Of a stretch of DNA of 56,672 bases, positions 49,471 through 56,672 are shown piece by piece. The notes under the pieces are model-generated. The model made no database searches. It had not been told where the DNA came from and saw nothing but the letters and a program-made list of their open reading frames with translations. The stretch lies in assembly GCA_944323345.1 (NCBI GenBank), contig CALUSC010000012.1:1-56672 (forward strand). The letters run 5' to 3'. Each line of letters begins with the position of its first letter. Within the stretch, counting starts at the first letter, position 1. This stretch comes from an uncultured Bacteroidales bacterium (GTDB lineage Bacteria; Bacteroidota; Bacteroidia; Bacteroidales; UBA932). A program made the position numbers and the translations under genes.

Positions 49471-50511
49471 ATGGCTAAAGGTTTTGCAGAGACTCACGCG
49501 TTGTGCCGTGATATAGTTGAAGATGCAGTCAGGGGCAACTTCAGTCCCGTGTATCTTCTGATGGGGGAGGAACCGTATTATCCCGAACAGGTTTGCAATG
49601 CTATCATTAAATATGCCCTCGACGACAGTGAAAGGGACTTCAACCAGACTGTCTGCTACGGGACGGATACGGATGCGGACAAGGTGGTGACTGCCGCCAT
49701 GCGCTATCCTGTGTTTGCGGCCCGCCAGCTCGTGGTAGTCAAGGAAGCACAGGCCATGAAGAATCTCGATGCGCTGGCACGCTACTGCCAGAATCCTCTT
49801 CCGACCACCGTACTGGTGCTGTATCTGCACGGAGCTGTCCTGGATAAAAGGAAGGAACTGTACAAAAATATCAGGAAAAACGGAACGGTGGTCGAGTCTG
49901 CTCCAGTCAGGGATTACGAAATGGGGCGCTGGATCTCGTCCTTCTTTCATGAAAAAGGCCTGGACATAACCCCGGATGCTGCGGCACTGCTGGCTGAATT
50001 TGCCGGTACCGACCTGAACAAGATCGCGGTGGAAACCGACAAGATGCGCAAGAACCTGCCTGAGAGCAAGACCGATATAACAGCGGAAGATATAGAAAAC
50101 AATGTCGGCATAAGCCGCCAATACAGTATTTTCGAACTGACCAGAGAACTCTCTTCCAAAAATTCCGCCAAGGCTCTCAGGATTGCCGCATATATCGGGA
50201 ATGCCCCCAAGTTCATGATGCTCATGGCTACCGGTCCGCTCTTCAACCATTTCTACAGGATATTGCGGTATGAGGCCCTTCTGATGAAGAATCCCGGCGC
50301 CGGTACCGCCGAAAAGGCTGCGCTGCTGGGGGTGAATCCCTATTTCTTGCGGGAGTACGATACTGCTGCCGCCAATTATCCTGCACGCAAGTGCATCTCC
50401 ATAATTTCCCTTATCAAGGAATATGATTTCAAGGGGAAGGGAGGAAATGCCGGGGAAGCCTCGCAGCCTGAACTTCTGATGGAACTTGTAGCCAAAATAT
50501 TGAATTGTTGA
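49471..50511 (+). CDS. holA: DNA polymerase III subunit delta
   Basis: A 346-residue clamp-loader subunit that opens the beta sliding clamp and works with DnaX and delta prime. Visible features are FSPVYLLMGEEPYYPEQVCNAI near residue 25, DFNQTVCYGTD, AARQLVVVKEAQ near residue 85, and the helical domain IENNVGISRQYSIFELT near residue 210. The collar domain ends the protein. I use the ATG at 49471; earlier in-frame starts fall in the promoter. Its mRNA appears to be leaderless. The gene runs into the ABC-exporter genes after 28 bases. Confidence 0.92.
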   Translation: MAKGFAETHALCRDIVEDAVRGNFSPVYLLMGEEPYYPEQVCNAIIKYALDDSERDFNQTVCYGTDTDADKVVTAAMRYPVFAARQLVVVKEAQAMKNLDALARYCQNPLPTTVLVLYLHGAVLDKRKELYKNIRKNGTVVESAPVRDYEMGRWISSFFHEKGLDITPDAAALLAEFAGTDLNKIAVETDKMRKNLPESKTDITAEDIENNVGISRQYSIFELTRELSSKNSAKALRIAAYIGNAPKFMMLMATGPLFNHFYRILRYEALLMKNPGAGTAEKAALLGVNPYFLREYDTAAANYPARKCISIISLIKEYDFKGKGGNAGEASQPELLMELVAKILNC

Positions 50512-50539
50512 ATAATCAGGAAGAATCCCATAACATACC

Positions 50540-51460
50540 ATGGAAGAATATAAGATACAGTGCCAGGACGTGTGCAAGAGCTTCGGCGAGAAAATCGCGC
50601 TGGACCACGTTTCGGTAAATATCCCGAAAGGAAAGATTTTCGGCCTGCTCGGCCCTAACGGTGCGGGAAAGACTACCCTTATCAGGATAATCAACAGGAT
50701 AACCATACCTGGAAGCGGGACTATCCTTTTCGACGGCAGTCCCATAACGCAGGAGGATGTGAGGAAGATAGGCTATCTTCCGGAGGAGCGTGGCCTTTAC
50801 CGTAAAATGAAGGTAGGGGACCAGGCCATGTATTTCGCACGCCTTAAAGGAATGAGCGCCAGGGATGCCGCATCCGAACTGAAGAAATGGTTCGTCAGAT
50901 TCGGCATAGAGAACTGGTGGGGGAAGAAGGTGGAGGAACTGTCCAAGGGTATGGCCCAGAAAGTCCAGTTCATCACCACTGTAGTGCACCGGCCGTCCCT
51001 TCTTATTCTCGATGAACCGTTTTCCGGTTTCGACCCGGTCAACGCCCGGATTATAAGAAACGAGATTCTCAAGCTCAGGGAAGACGGGGCCACCATCGTG
51101 CTTTCCACGCATAATATGGAGTCGGTAGAAGAATTGTGCGACAATATCGCACTTATAAACAAATCCCGTGTCGTGATCACCGGAGGTGTGGATGAAATCC
51201 GGCACAAATACGGGAATAACCATATCGAACTGATATATACTGCCGATGCTCCTCTGTCTTCTGTTCCGGGAATATACAGGGTCCTGTCGGACAATGACGA
51301 ATCCGGGCGCCATACTGCAGTGCTGGCCGTGGACGATGCATCCGACAAGCCTGCGGTGCTGGAAAATCTGATACGGCAGCCGCTTGTCATAAATTCGTAC
51401 AGGGAACTGATACCGAGGATGAACGACATATTCATAAAATTAGTTACAGAGGAGGAGTAG
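50540..51460 (+). CDS. ABC transporter ATP-binding protein (NatA-like)
   Basis: A 306-residue ATPase with Walker A GPNGAGKTT (about residues 38-46), the ABC signature region LSKGMAQKVQ, Walker B LLILDEPFSGFDPV and the H-loop STHNMES. A C-terminal extension of about 80 residues is typical of NatA/DrrA-type exporters. It drives the membrane subunit encoded two bases downstream. The substrate is not identifiable; related pairs export sodium, drugs or lipids. No signal or regulatory domain is present. Confidence 0.9.
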   Translation: MEEYKIQCQDVCKSFGEKIALDHVSVNIPKGKIFGLLGPNGAGKTTLIRIINRITIPGSGTILFDGSPITQEDVRKIGYLPEERGLYRKMKVGDQAMYFARLKGMSARDAASELKKWFVRFGIENWWGKKVEELSKGMAQKVQFITTVVHRPSLLILDEPFSGFDPVNARIIRNEILKLREDGATIVLSTHNMESVEELCDNIALINKSRVVITGGVDEIRHKYGNNHIELIYTADAPLSSVPGIYRVLSDNDESGRHTAVLAVDDASDKPAVLENLIRQPLVINSYRELIPRMNDIFIKLVTEEE

Positions 51461-51462
51461 TC

Positions 51463-52803
51463 ATGAACATACGTACGGTAAATGTCATCATAGCGAGGGA
51501 GTACCTTACCAAGGTAAAGAAAAAATCTTTTCTCCTGACTACCTTTCTCGGCCCTATATTCTTCGCTGCCCTGTGCATCCTGCCGAGTCTGATCATGCTC
51601 ATGGCAGAAGACAAGGGAAAGAGGGTCGGTGTCGTGGACGAGTCGGGAATCGTCATGCCGTATATGACAGACAGCGGGCAGATGACTTATGTGGATTATT
51701 CCGGCAGTCCTGCAGATTCCGTCAAAAACAGATATTTCGAACTGGATCTGGATGCACTGGTGCTTATTTCGGAGCTGGATACGGTGTCCAGGACGGTTTC
51801 AGTGTCGGCCTACTCCCAGAAACCTCTCAGCGTGGACATGAAAGAAGCCCTGAGGGCCAATGTGAACAATGCCGTGGAAGAATACCGCCTGGCCACGTAT
51901 GATATCAAAGGTCTGAAACAGATATTGGAGGAAGTCAGGGCCGATGTCCCCGTATCGACATATACCATGGATGACAGCGGACAGGAGAAGATCACTTCAT
52001 CGGAGGTATACATGATCGTTTCCCTGGTCCTGTCCGTGATTATCTATATGTTCATAGCCATGTTCTCGGCCATGGTCATGCAGAGTGTCATCGAGGAAAA
52101 ATCCACAAGAGTCGTGGAAGTGCTCATATCATCCGTGAATTCACTGGAACTGATGTTCGGGAAAATCATGGGTGTGGCGGCCGTGGCCCTTACACAGTTT
52201 TTCCTGTGGATAGTCCTGACAGCTGTCATCGTGCTGGGAGTCAGTCCTTTCATAGGCATAGACGCCATCATGGCATCAGCTGCCATGCAGGGCGATCAGA
52301 TGTCCATGATGACAGGTACCGACATGCTTGCGGTATCTTCCGGCAGCGAGCTTCCAGCAGTGATGTCCACACTTGCCGGACTGAACTACGGCGAGATACT
52401 TCTGAGTTTCGTGATATATTTCGTATTGGGATATCTGCTGTATGCATCGCTCTTTGCGGCCATAGGTTCTGCCGTGGAGAACGAGGCTGACACACAGCAG
52501 CTGCAGATGCCTGTGACAATACCTCTGCTCATAGCCTTTTTCATAGCATTCTATGCTTTCAAGGCTCCGGACAGCCAGGTGGTTTTCTGGGGTTCCATGA
52601 TCCCTTTCACTTCGCCTATCGTGATGATGGCGCGTATTCCGTTCGGTGTCCCGGTATGGGAACTGGCTCTTTCCATCGGACTGTTGCTGGTGACATTCGT
52701 GGCGATGGCATATATTTCCGCAAAAATTTACAAGGTGGGCATTCTCATGTATGGGAAGAAGACTACGTTCAGGGATTTGTATAAATGGTTGAAACAGAAA
52801 TGA
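51463..52803 (+). CDS. ABC transporter permease (NatB-like, ABC-2 type)
   Basis: A 446-residue permease of the ABC-2 type. A first membrane helix (FFAALCILPSLIMLMA region) precedes a large extracytoplasmic domain of about 150 residues. Five or more helices follow from about residue 180 (VYMIVSLVLSVIIYMFIAMF), with the conserved segment EEKSTRVVEVLISSVNSLELMFGKIMG that docks the ATPase. It pairs with the ATP-binding protein upstream. The stop overlaps the next gene in ATGA. Confidence 0.88.
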   Translation: MNIRTVNVIIAREYLTKVKKKSFLLTTFLGPIFFAALCILPSLIMLMAEDKGKRVGVVDESGIVMPYMTDSGQMTYVDYSGSPADSVKNRYFELDLDALVLISELDTVSRTVSVSAYSQKPLSVDMKEALRANVNNAVEEYRLATYDIKGLKQILEEVRADVPVSTYTMDDSGQEKITSSEVYMIVSLVLSVIIYMFIAMFSAMVMQSVIEEKSTRVVEVLISSVNSLELMFGKIMGVAAVALTQFFLWIVLTAVIVLGVSPFIGIDAIMASAAMQGDQMSMMTGTDMLAVSSGSELPAVMSTLAGLNYGEILLSFVIYFVLGYLLYASLFAAIGSAVENEADTQQLQMPVTIPLLIAFFIAFYAFKAPDSQVVFWGSMIPFTSPIVMMARIPFGVPVWELALSIGLLLVTFVAMAYISAKIYKVGILMYGKKTTFRDLYKWLKQK

Positions 52804-53675
52804 ATTTGATTGACAGAATAATTAAGTGCGCACTACTTCCGGCACTATTGTCCTGTGTCGTTTCCCTGCCTTCGGCTGCAGATGGCGATGATTTCAGGAT
52901 AGAATGGTCCCGCGTAATCATGAACGGCTCCAGGACAGGCTGTATTTCTCCGTCAGCCGACGATATTCCACAGTCGCTTGGAAAAGTGAAAGGAAAGACA
53001 TACTACGCGCCCAACGGAAAAGTCTACAGGAAAGGTACGGCGGCGTCAGTAGCTTCGACAGTGCTTGCAGCCCAGCCGCTTATGGCTCCCGTGAAAAAAG
53101 TCATCGGTCATTCTCCAGAAGCGATGATACTGGCCGAACCGGAAAGCGCCCTCTCCAATATGTTCATAGACAAGATAATGGAGGCTGTCGAAAAGAAATC
53201 CGGAAGGCATGTGTCAATGGGAATCGGAAATTTCGGCGGCATCAGAGTAGACATGCCTGAGGGTGACATACTGCTGGATGACATGCTTTCCATGTTCCCT
53301 TTCAAGAACAGTATCGTTTATGTGGCATTGAAAGGAAAGGATATCAGGGTGATATTGGAGGAAATGGCCGCTACCAGAATCCAGGTTCTCGGAGGCGTCA
53401 GGATAGAAGTTTCTGACGGAAAGCTGGTATCCGTACTCATAGACGGGCAGCCGCTCGACGATGACAGGATTTACGGAGTCGCCACCATTTCGTTCCTTAT
53501 GGACGGAGGCGACAATCTCCACGTAGGAAGAAATGCCGTTGAGGTCCTGGAGTACAAGGATATTGACATAATCGACATTATGCTCGATTATGTCAATTCG
53601 GAAACCGCTGCAGGACGGGACATAGTGTACAGGACGGACGGAAGAGTAAGGATTTTAGACAAGGACGAACAATGA
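52800..53675 (+). CDS. 5'-nucleotidase C-terminal domain protein (exported)
   Basis: A 291-residue exported protein consisting of the C-terminal substrate-specificity domain of UshA-type 5'-nucleotidases. A signal peptide is followed by a region with no known domain, then NMFIDKIMEAVEKKSG, NFGGIRVDMPEGDI, MFPFKNSIVYVALKGKDI and the nucleobase-stacking region FLMDGGDN. The metal-binding catalytic domain is absent and is instead encoded by the next gene, overlapping in ATGA. Together they probably hydrolyse nucleotides in the periplasm. I chose the ATG at 52800, which overlaps the permease stop; the frame is open to 52785. Confidence 0.85.
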   Translation: MNLIDRIIKCALLPALLSCVVSLPSAADGDDFRIEWSRVIMNGSRTGCISPSADDIPQSLGKVKGKTYYAPNGKVYRKGTAASVASTVLAAQPLMAPVKKVIGHSPEAMILAEPESALSNMFIDKIMEAVEKKSGRHVSMGIGNFGGIRVDMPEGDILLDDMLSMFPFKNSIVYVALKGKDIRVILEEMAATRIQVLGGVRIEVSDGKLVSVLIDGQPLDDDRIYGVATISFLMDGGDNLHVGRNAVEVLEYKDIDIIDIMLDYVNSETAAGRDIVYRTDGRVRILDKDEQ

Positions 53676-54502
53676 GAAAGCATGTTTTTGCAATATTTAT
53701 GATTTTCCTGTGCACGTGTGCCGGGGCGCAGGACCTGGTCATTCTGCATACCAATGATACTCACAGCCACATAGATCCTGTGCGGGCAGGTGAAGAAGCC
53801 GGACTCGGAGGAGTCATCGAAAGGGCGGTTTTCGTGGACAGCGTGCGCAATGCGGCGGGAAAAAACGGCGTACTTCTTCTGGATGCCGGAGATTTCAGCC
53901 AGGGAACATCATATTTTACCCTGATGAAAGGGGATGTAGAGGTGGACTGTATGAATGCCATGCGTTATGATGCCGCGTGCCTTGGAAACCACGAATTCGA
54001 CAACGGACTCGATGAACTGGCCAGACGTATCGCGCGGTGCAGGTTTCCCGTGGTATGCGCCAATTACGATTTTGACAACGACGCTCTCGAAAAGCTGGTC
54101 AGACCTTACTGCATATTGCGCAGGGGAGGGATGAAAATCGGCATAATAGGCCTGCTTACCGATCTTTCCGTCGTAGTGGACAAGCCTATTGCCGACAAGA
54201 TCAGGTATCTGGACCCATTGGAATGCGCGAACAGGTATGCTGAAATCCTTAAAGAAGAGAAACGCTGCGATCTGGTGATATGCCTTACGCATCTCGGATA
54301 TGAAGGCGAATCCTTTACTGATCCGGAGCTGGTGGCAGGTCTCAGGAATGTCGATCTGGTGATAGGAGGACATTCGCATACTTTTCTGGAAGAGGCGGCA
54401 GAGGTGACAGATGCGACGGGCAGGGAAATTCCGATAGTCACCGACGGATGCTGGGGACTGTATGTCGGAAAGATAGAATTATGGAAAACTGATAACCGAT
54501 AA
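53672..54502 (+). CDS. Exported metallophosphatase (5'-nucleotidase catalytic domain)
   Basis: A 276-residue calcineurin-like phosphoesterase with a signal peptide (MRKHVFAIFMIFLCTCAGAQ). The metal ligands lie in ILHTNDTHSHI (Asp and His), LLDAGDFSQG, LGNHEFDNG, CLTHLGYEGE and IGGHSHTF, the standard UshA layout. It lacks the C-terminal domain encoded by the preceding gene. Together the two proteins would form a split 5'-nucleotidase that dephosphorylates nucleotides for nucleoside uptake. The heparinase-type gene follows after five bases. Confidence 0.9.
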   Translation: MRKHVFAIFMIFLCTCAGAQDLVILHTNDTHSHIDPVRAGEEAGLGGVIERAVFVDSVRNAAGKNGVLLLDAGDFSQGTSYFTLMKGDVEVDCMNAMRYDAACLGNHEFDNGLDELARRIARCRFPVVCANYDFDNDALEKLVRPYCILRRGGMKIGIIGLLTDLSVVVDKPIADKIRYLDPLECANRYAEILKEEKRCDLVICLTHLGYEGESFTDPELVAGLRNVDLVIGGHSHTFLEEAAEVTDATGREIPIVTDGCWGLYVGKIELWKTDNR

Positions 54503-54507
54503 TTGTT

Positions 54508-56583
54508 ATGAAACAGACGAGACTTTTGGACCTGATGCTTTCCGCAGCGGCATGCATGGTCATGACCATGCTGGTATCCGCAAGAGCGGAAGCGTATGAA
54601 GAGAGAAACTATATTTCCACCGCGTATTATGCCGCATTGGCTGAAAACGGAGGGGAAAGCCTGGTCAGGACGGGCGGAGACTGGTTCCCTTATCCACAGT
54701 ACGGCGACCGTGAAGGGTGGTCGGAGGTTTTCGGCAAAGATGCCGCACGTATCATATCCCAGGGTGAGAAATATCTCGGCTATGAGTGGAAAGTGATTCC
54801 TGCAAGCGCTTATCTCGAATATGAGAGGACCGGGAACAGGAAAATCATGGAAGATCCGATGGAGGCCAACAGAAAAGCGCTGAATACATTGATAATGGCG
54901 GAACTGGCCGAAGGTGAGGGTCGTTTTATCGATCAGATAGCCAATGGCCTCTGGATGAGCTGTCAGATGACTTCATGGGTGCTGTCGGCTCATAATCCGA
55001 GGCAGTCCAGCCACAGGTCGCTGCCTGATCCGAGGGAGTATATCATCGATCTGGTATCTGGACAGTATGGCGCGACAATGGCTATCGCATATCACTTTTT
55101 CAATGAAGAACTGCAAGACCTGGACCCGTCCATAAATTACTGCGTGGAAACCGCGATAAAGGAAAGAATACTGAATCCGTTTTTCGACGAGTCGGTCCGG
55201 AAGGCAAACTGGTGGATGGCAGATGACTGGCAGCCTGGGCAGATGGTGAACAACTGGAATCCGTGGTGCAATTCGAATGTCCTGCTGTGTTTCCTGCTGA
55301 TGGAGCAGGACCAGGAGAGGCTCGATGAGGCACTGAAACTTTCCGTCAGGTCTGCGGACAGGTTCGTGAATTTCGTGAAAAGTGACGGTGCATGTGAGGA
55401 AGGACCTTCATATTGGGGACATGCTGCAGGTAAACTGTTTGATTATCTGGAAATTCTGTATGATGCAACGGGCGGTAAGGTATCTTTGTTCGACAATCCG
55501 CAGATCCGTAACATGGGGGAATATATTTCGCGTTCATACATAGGAAGTTCGAGGGTGGTGAATTTTGCCGACGCCACTGCGACCATGACTCCGGACATTT
55601 ATCTTACATATCGCTACGGAAAGTCCATGGGCAGCCGTGAAATGATGGATTTCGCCATATACCTGCTTTATTACAAGGATCATTTCAGGACCCCGGCCAT
55701 TCCTTTGGGCAATGACACATACCGTTCTCTCGAAGCGGCGAAAGTGCTTTCAGAGATGAATGCCAGAGTTTCCGGACTCAAAGAGGAAATGAAGACTGCC
55801 CCGGCTGAAGAAGTGCTTGCAGGACTGCGGACTTCCGTCCCTGCCGCGTCATGGTATCCGGAGACGGAATTTTTCTATATGAGGGACAAGTCCGGTATTT
55901 TCTTCGCTGCCAAGGGCGGGTTCAACGATGAAAGCCACAATCACAACGATGTCGGTACCTTCATCCTGTATTCGGATGACATGCCGCTGTTCGTCGATGC
56001 CGGAGTAGGGACATACACGAAGAAGACATTCAGTTCGGAGAGATATACCATCTGGACAATGCAGAGCGACTGGCACAGCCTTCCTGTGATAAACGGAGTC
56101 TCCCAGAGCTATGGCCGGGAATACCGTTCGGGCGATGTGAAAAGCGACTTGAAAAAACGCGAGTTCAGCCTGGATATATCCGGTGCTTATCCTGAAGCAG
56201 CATCATGCGATGTATGGAAAAGGTATTACAGGCTTTCCGGAGGAAAACTTTCCATCAGGGACAGTTTCAGCCTTTCGGAAAGGAAAGGGGCCGATGTGGA
56301 GAATTTCCTGGTTCTCGGCGACGTATTCCTCCCGGGTACGTCCTACAGTCTGGACGGGGAACGGAAGACTGTGGCCGAAGGTCGTGTAGTGATTCTCGGA
56401 GAAGGAGTGGCTGCGGAAATGTCCTATCCGGCATCGTTAGCCCCGTCAGTGACTGTCCGGCATCTCGACGATCCGCGTCTGTCCGGAGTCTGGGGAGATG
56501 AATTGACCAGGATTTCTTTCACTTCATCGCCGGATGCCCCTGCATCAGGGCAATACATTTTCAATATAAGGATACTGGAATGA
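54508..56583 (+). CDS. Heparinase II/III-family polysaccharide lyase-like protein
   Basis: A 691-residue exported protein with a signal peptide (LMLSAAACMVMTMLVSARAEA), an N-terminal alpha/alpha-toroid domain (NPWCNSNVLLCFLLMEQD, CEEGPSYWGHAAGKLFDYLE) and a C-terminal beta-sandwich domain. The heparinase II/III signature GGFNDESHNHNDVGTFILY at about residue 470 is intact, including the metal-binding His-Asn-His-Asn-Asp. The family cleaves uronic-acid polysaccharides by beta-elimination; the actual polymer is unknown, and some members act on alginate or other glycans. No SusCD or sulfatase is adjacent. It closes the run from holA, ending at a strong terminator. Confidence 0.88.
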   Translation: MKQTRLLDLMLSAAACMVMTMLVSARAEAYEERNYISTAYYAALAENGGESLVRTGGDWFPYPQYGDREGWSEVFGKDAARIISQGEKYLGYEWKVIPASAYLEYERTGNRKIMEDPMEANRKALNTLIMAELAEGEGRFIDQIANGLWMSCQMTSWVLSAHNPRQSSHRSLPDPREYIIDLVSGQYGATMAIAYHFFNEELQDLDPSINYCVETAIKERILNPFFDESVRKANWWMADDWQPGQMVNNWNPWCNSNVLLCFLLMEQDQERLDEALKLSVRSADRFVNFVKSDGACEEGPSYWGHAAGKLFDYLEILYDATGGKVSLFDNPQIRNMGEYISRSYIGSSRVVNFADATATMTPDIYLTYRYGKSMGSREMMDFAIYLLYYKDHFRTPAIPLGNDTYRSLEAAKVLSEMNARVSGLKEEMKTAPAEEVLAGLRTSVPAASWYPETEFFYMRDKSGIFFAAKGGFNDESHNHNDVGTFILYSDDMPLFVDAGVGTYTKKTFSSERYTIWTMQSDWHSLPVINGVSQSYGREYRSGDVKSDLKKREFSLDISGAYPEAASCDVWKRYYRLSGGKLSIRDSFSLSERKGADVENFLVLGDVFLPGTSYSLDGERKTVAEGRVVILGEGVAAEMSYPASLAPSVTVRHLDDPRLSGVWGDELTRISFTSSPDAPASGQYIFNIRILE

Positions 56584-56603
56584 GTCTGAATCTCTGAGTC
56601 AAA

Positions 56604-56644
56604 GTAAAAGAAAACGGAGCCGTCAGGACTCCGTTTTCTTTTAC
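56604..56644. terminator. Bidirectional rho-independent terminator
   Basis: Perfect 16-bp arms GTAAAAGAAAACGGAG (604-619) and CTCCGTTTTCTTTTAC (629-644) around a nine-base loop, with A and T runs on the outer edges. It ends the lyase gene and a convergent minus-strand gene. Confidence 0.85.
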
Positions 56645-56670
56645 AATATATTCAAGCTCTGCTCCTTGAT
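56641..56670 (-). CDS. Possible C-terminal tail of a gene entering from the right edge
   Basis: On the minus strand the last codons before the terminator read I-K-E-Q-S-L-N-I-L and then a TAA stop, which overlaps the terminator stem. The gene would extend beyond the window. Other frames also remain open, so this is a guess based on the terminator's position. Confidence 0.3.
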   Translation of the reverse strand: MKEQSLNIL

Positions 56671-56672
56671 TT

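Noticed and set aside
49456-50745. A 429-codon minus-strand frame over holA and the ABC gene
   Set aside because: It is antisense to two well-supported genes with conserved motifs and shows no recognisable domain.
1-56672. CRISPR array or cas genes
   Set aside because: No regularly spaced direct repeats and no Cas-like proteins were seen in the window.

Overview
The window looks like chromosomal DNA from a gut-type member of the Bacteroidota, probably Bacteroidales. Evidence: an adjacent SusC/SusD pair, many TlpA-type thioredoxins and lipoproteins, DUF5683 behind parAB, a GH43 lipoprotein, a subclass A2 beta-lactamase, a type B L31, and a recurring promoter -7 box TAnnTTTG in front of most transcripts. 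Species cannot be named from this. Genes are packed into operons, often with 1-4 base start/stop overlaps.

Layout. 1-720: a YafQ-type toxin-antitoxin pair, then debris (a DUF1016-like fragment and a 13-bp inverted repeat). 724-8442 (minus): an operon of tamB, an RsmI-like methylase, folB, mtaB and an MBL hydrolase; tamB extends about 116 codons upstream of its first ATG. 8546-11134 (plus): tsaD and a FAD oxidoreductase. 11154-15559 (minus): parA, parB, DUF5683 and a LysM lytic transglycosylase. 15704-16699: a lipid kinase. 16700-18910: priA. 18959-19505: a broken lysO. 19602-21535: a preQ1 riboswitch controlling a queuosine-precursor transporter, queC and queF.

21608-35059 is the most distinctive part: a free-standing DsbD N-terminal domain, then two divergent transcripts from one intergenic promoter region. 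To the left lie a large periplasmic TlpA-domain protein and an alpha/beta hydrolase. To the right lie SusC, SusD, a lipoprotein resembling the Mx1 zinc peptidases but without the zinc site, a second TlpA protein paralogous to the left-hand one, a PDZ-less S41 protease and a third TlpA lipoprotein. There is no carbohydrate-active enzyme or regulator. I read it as an outer-membrane uptake locus for a peptide or other thiol/disulfide-bearing substrate, with redox and proteolytic processing in the periplasm (inference).

35042-46871: nitroreductase, tRNA-Phe, class A beta-lactamase, then a plus-strand run (exported protein, HAMP-like membrane protein, TrkH, RecD-like helicase, DPP IV peptidase), L31, a divergent DUF1343 protein, a GlmM-type mutase and a DUF486 membrane protein. 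46938-48293: tRNA-Glu(CTC), a tyrosine recombinase and an intergenic region rich in inverted repeats. 48294-56672: GH43 lipoprotein, holA, a NatAB-like ABC exporter, a 5'-nucleotidase split into two genes, a heparinase II/III-type lyase, a terminator and the tail of a convergent gene.
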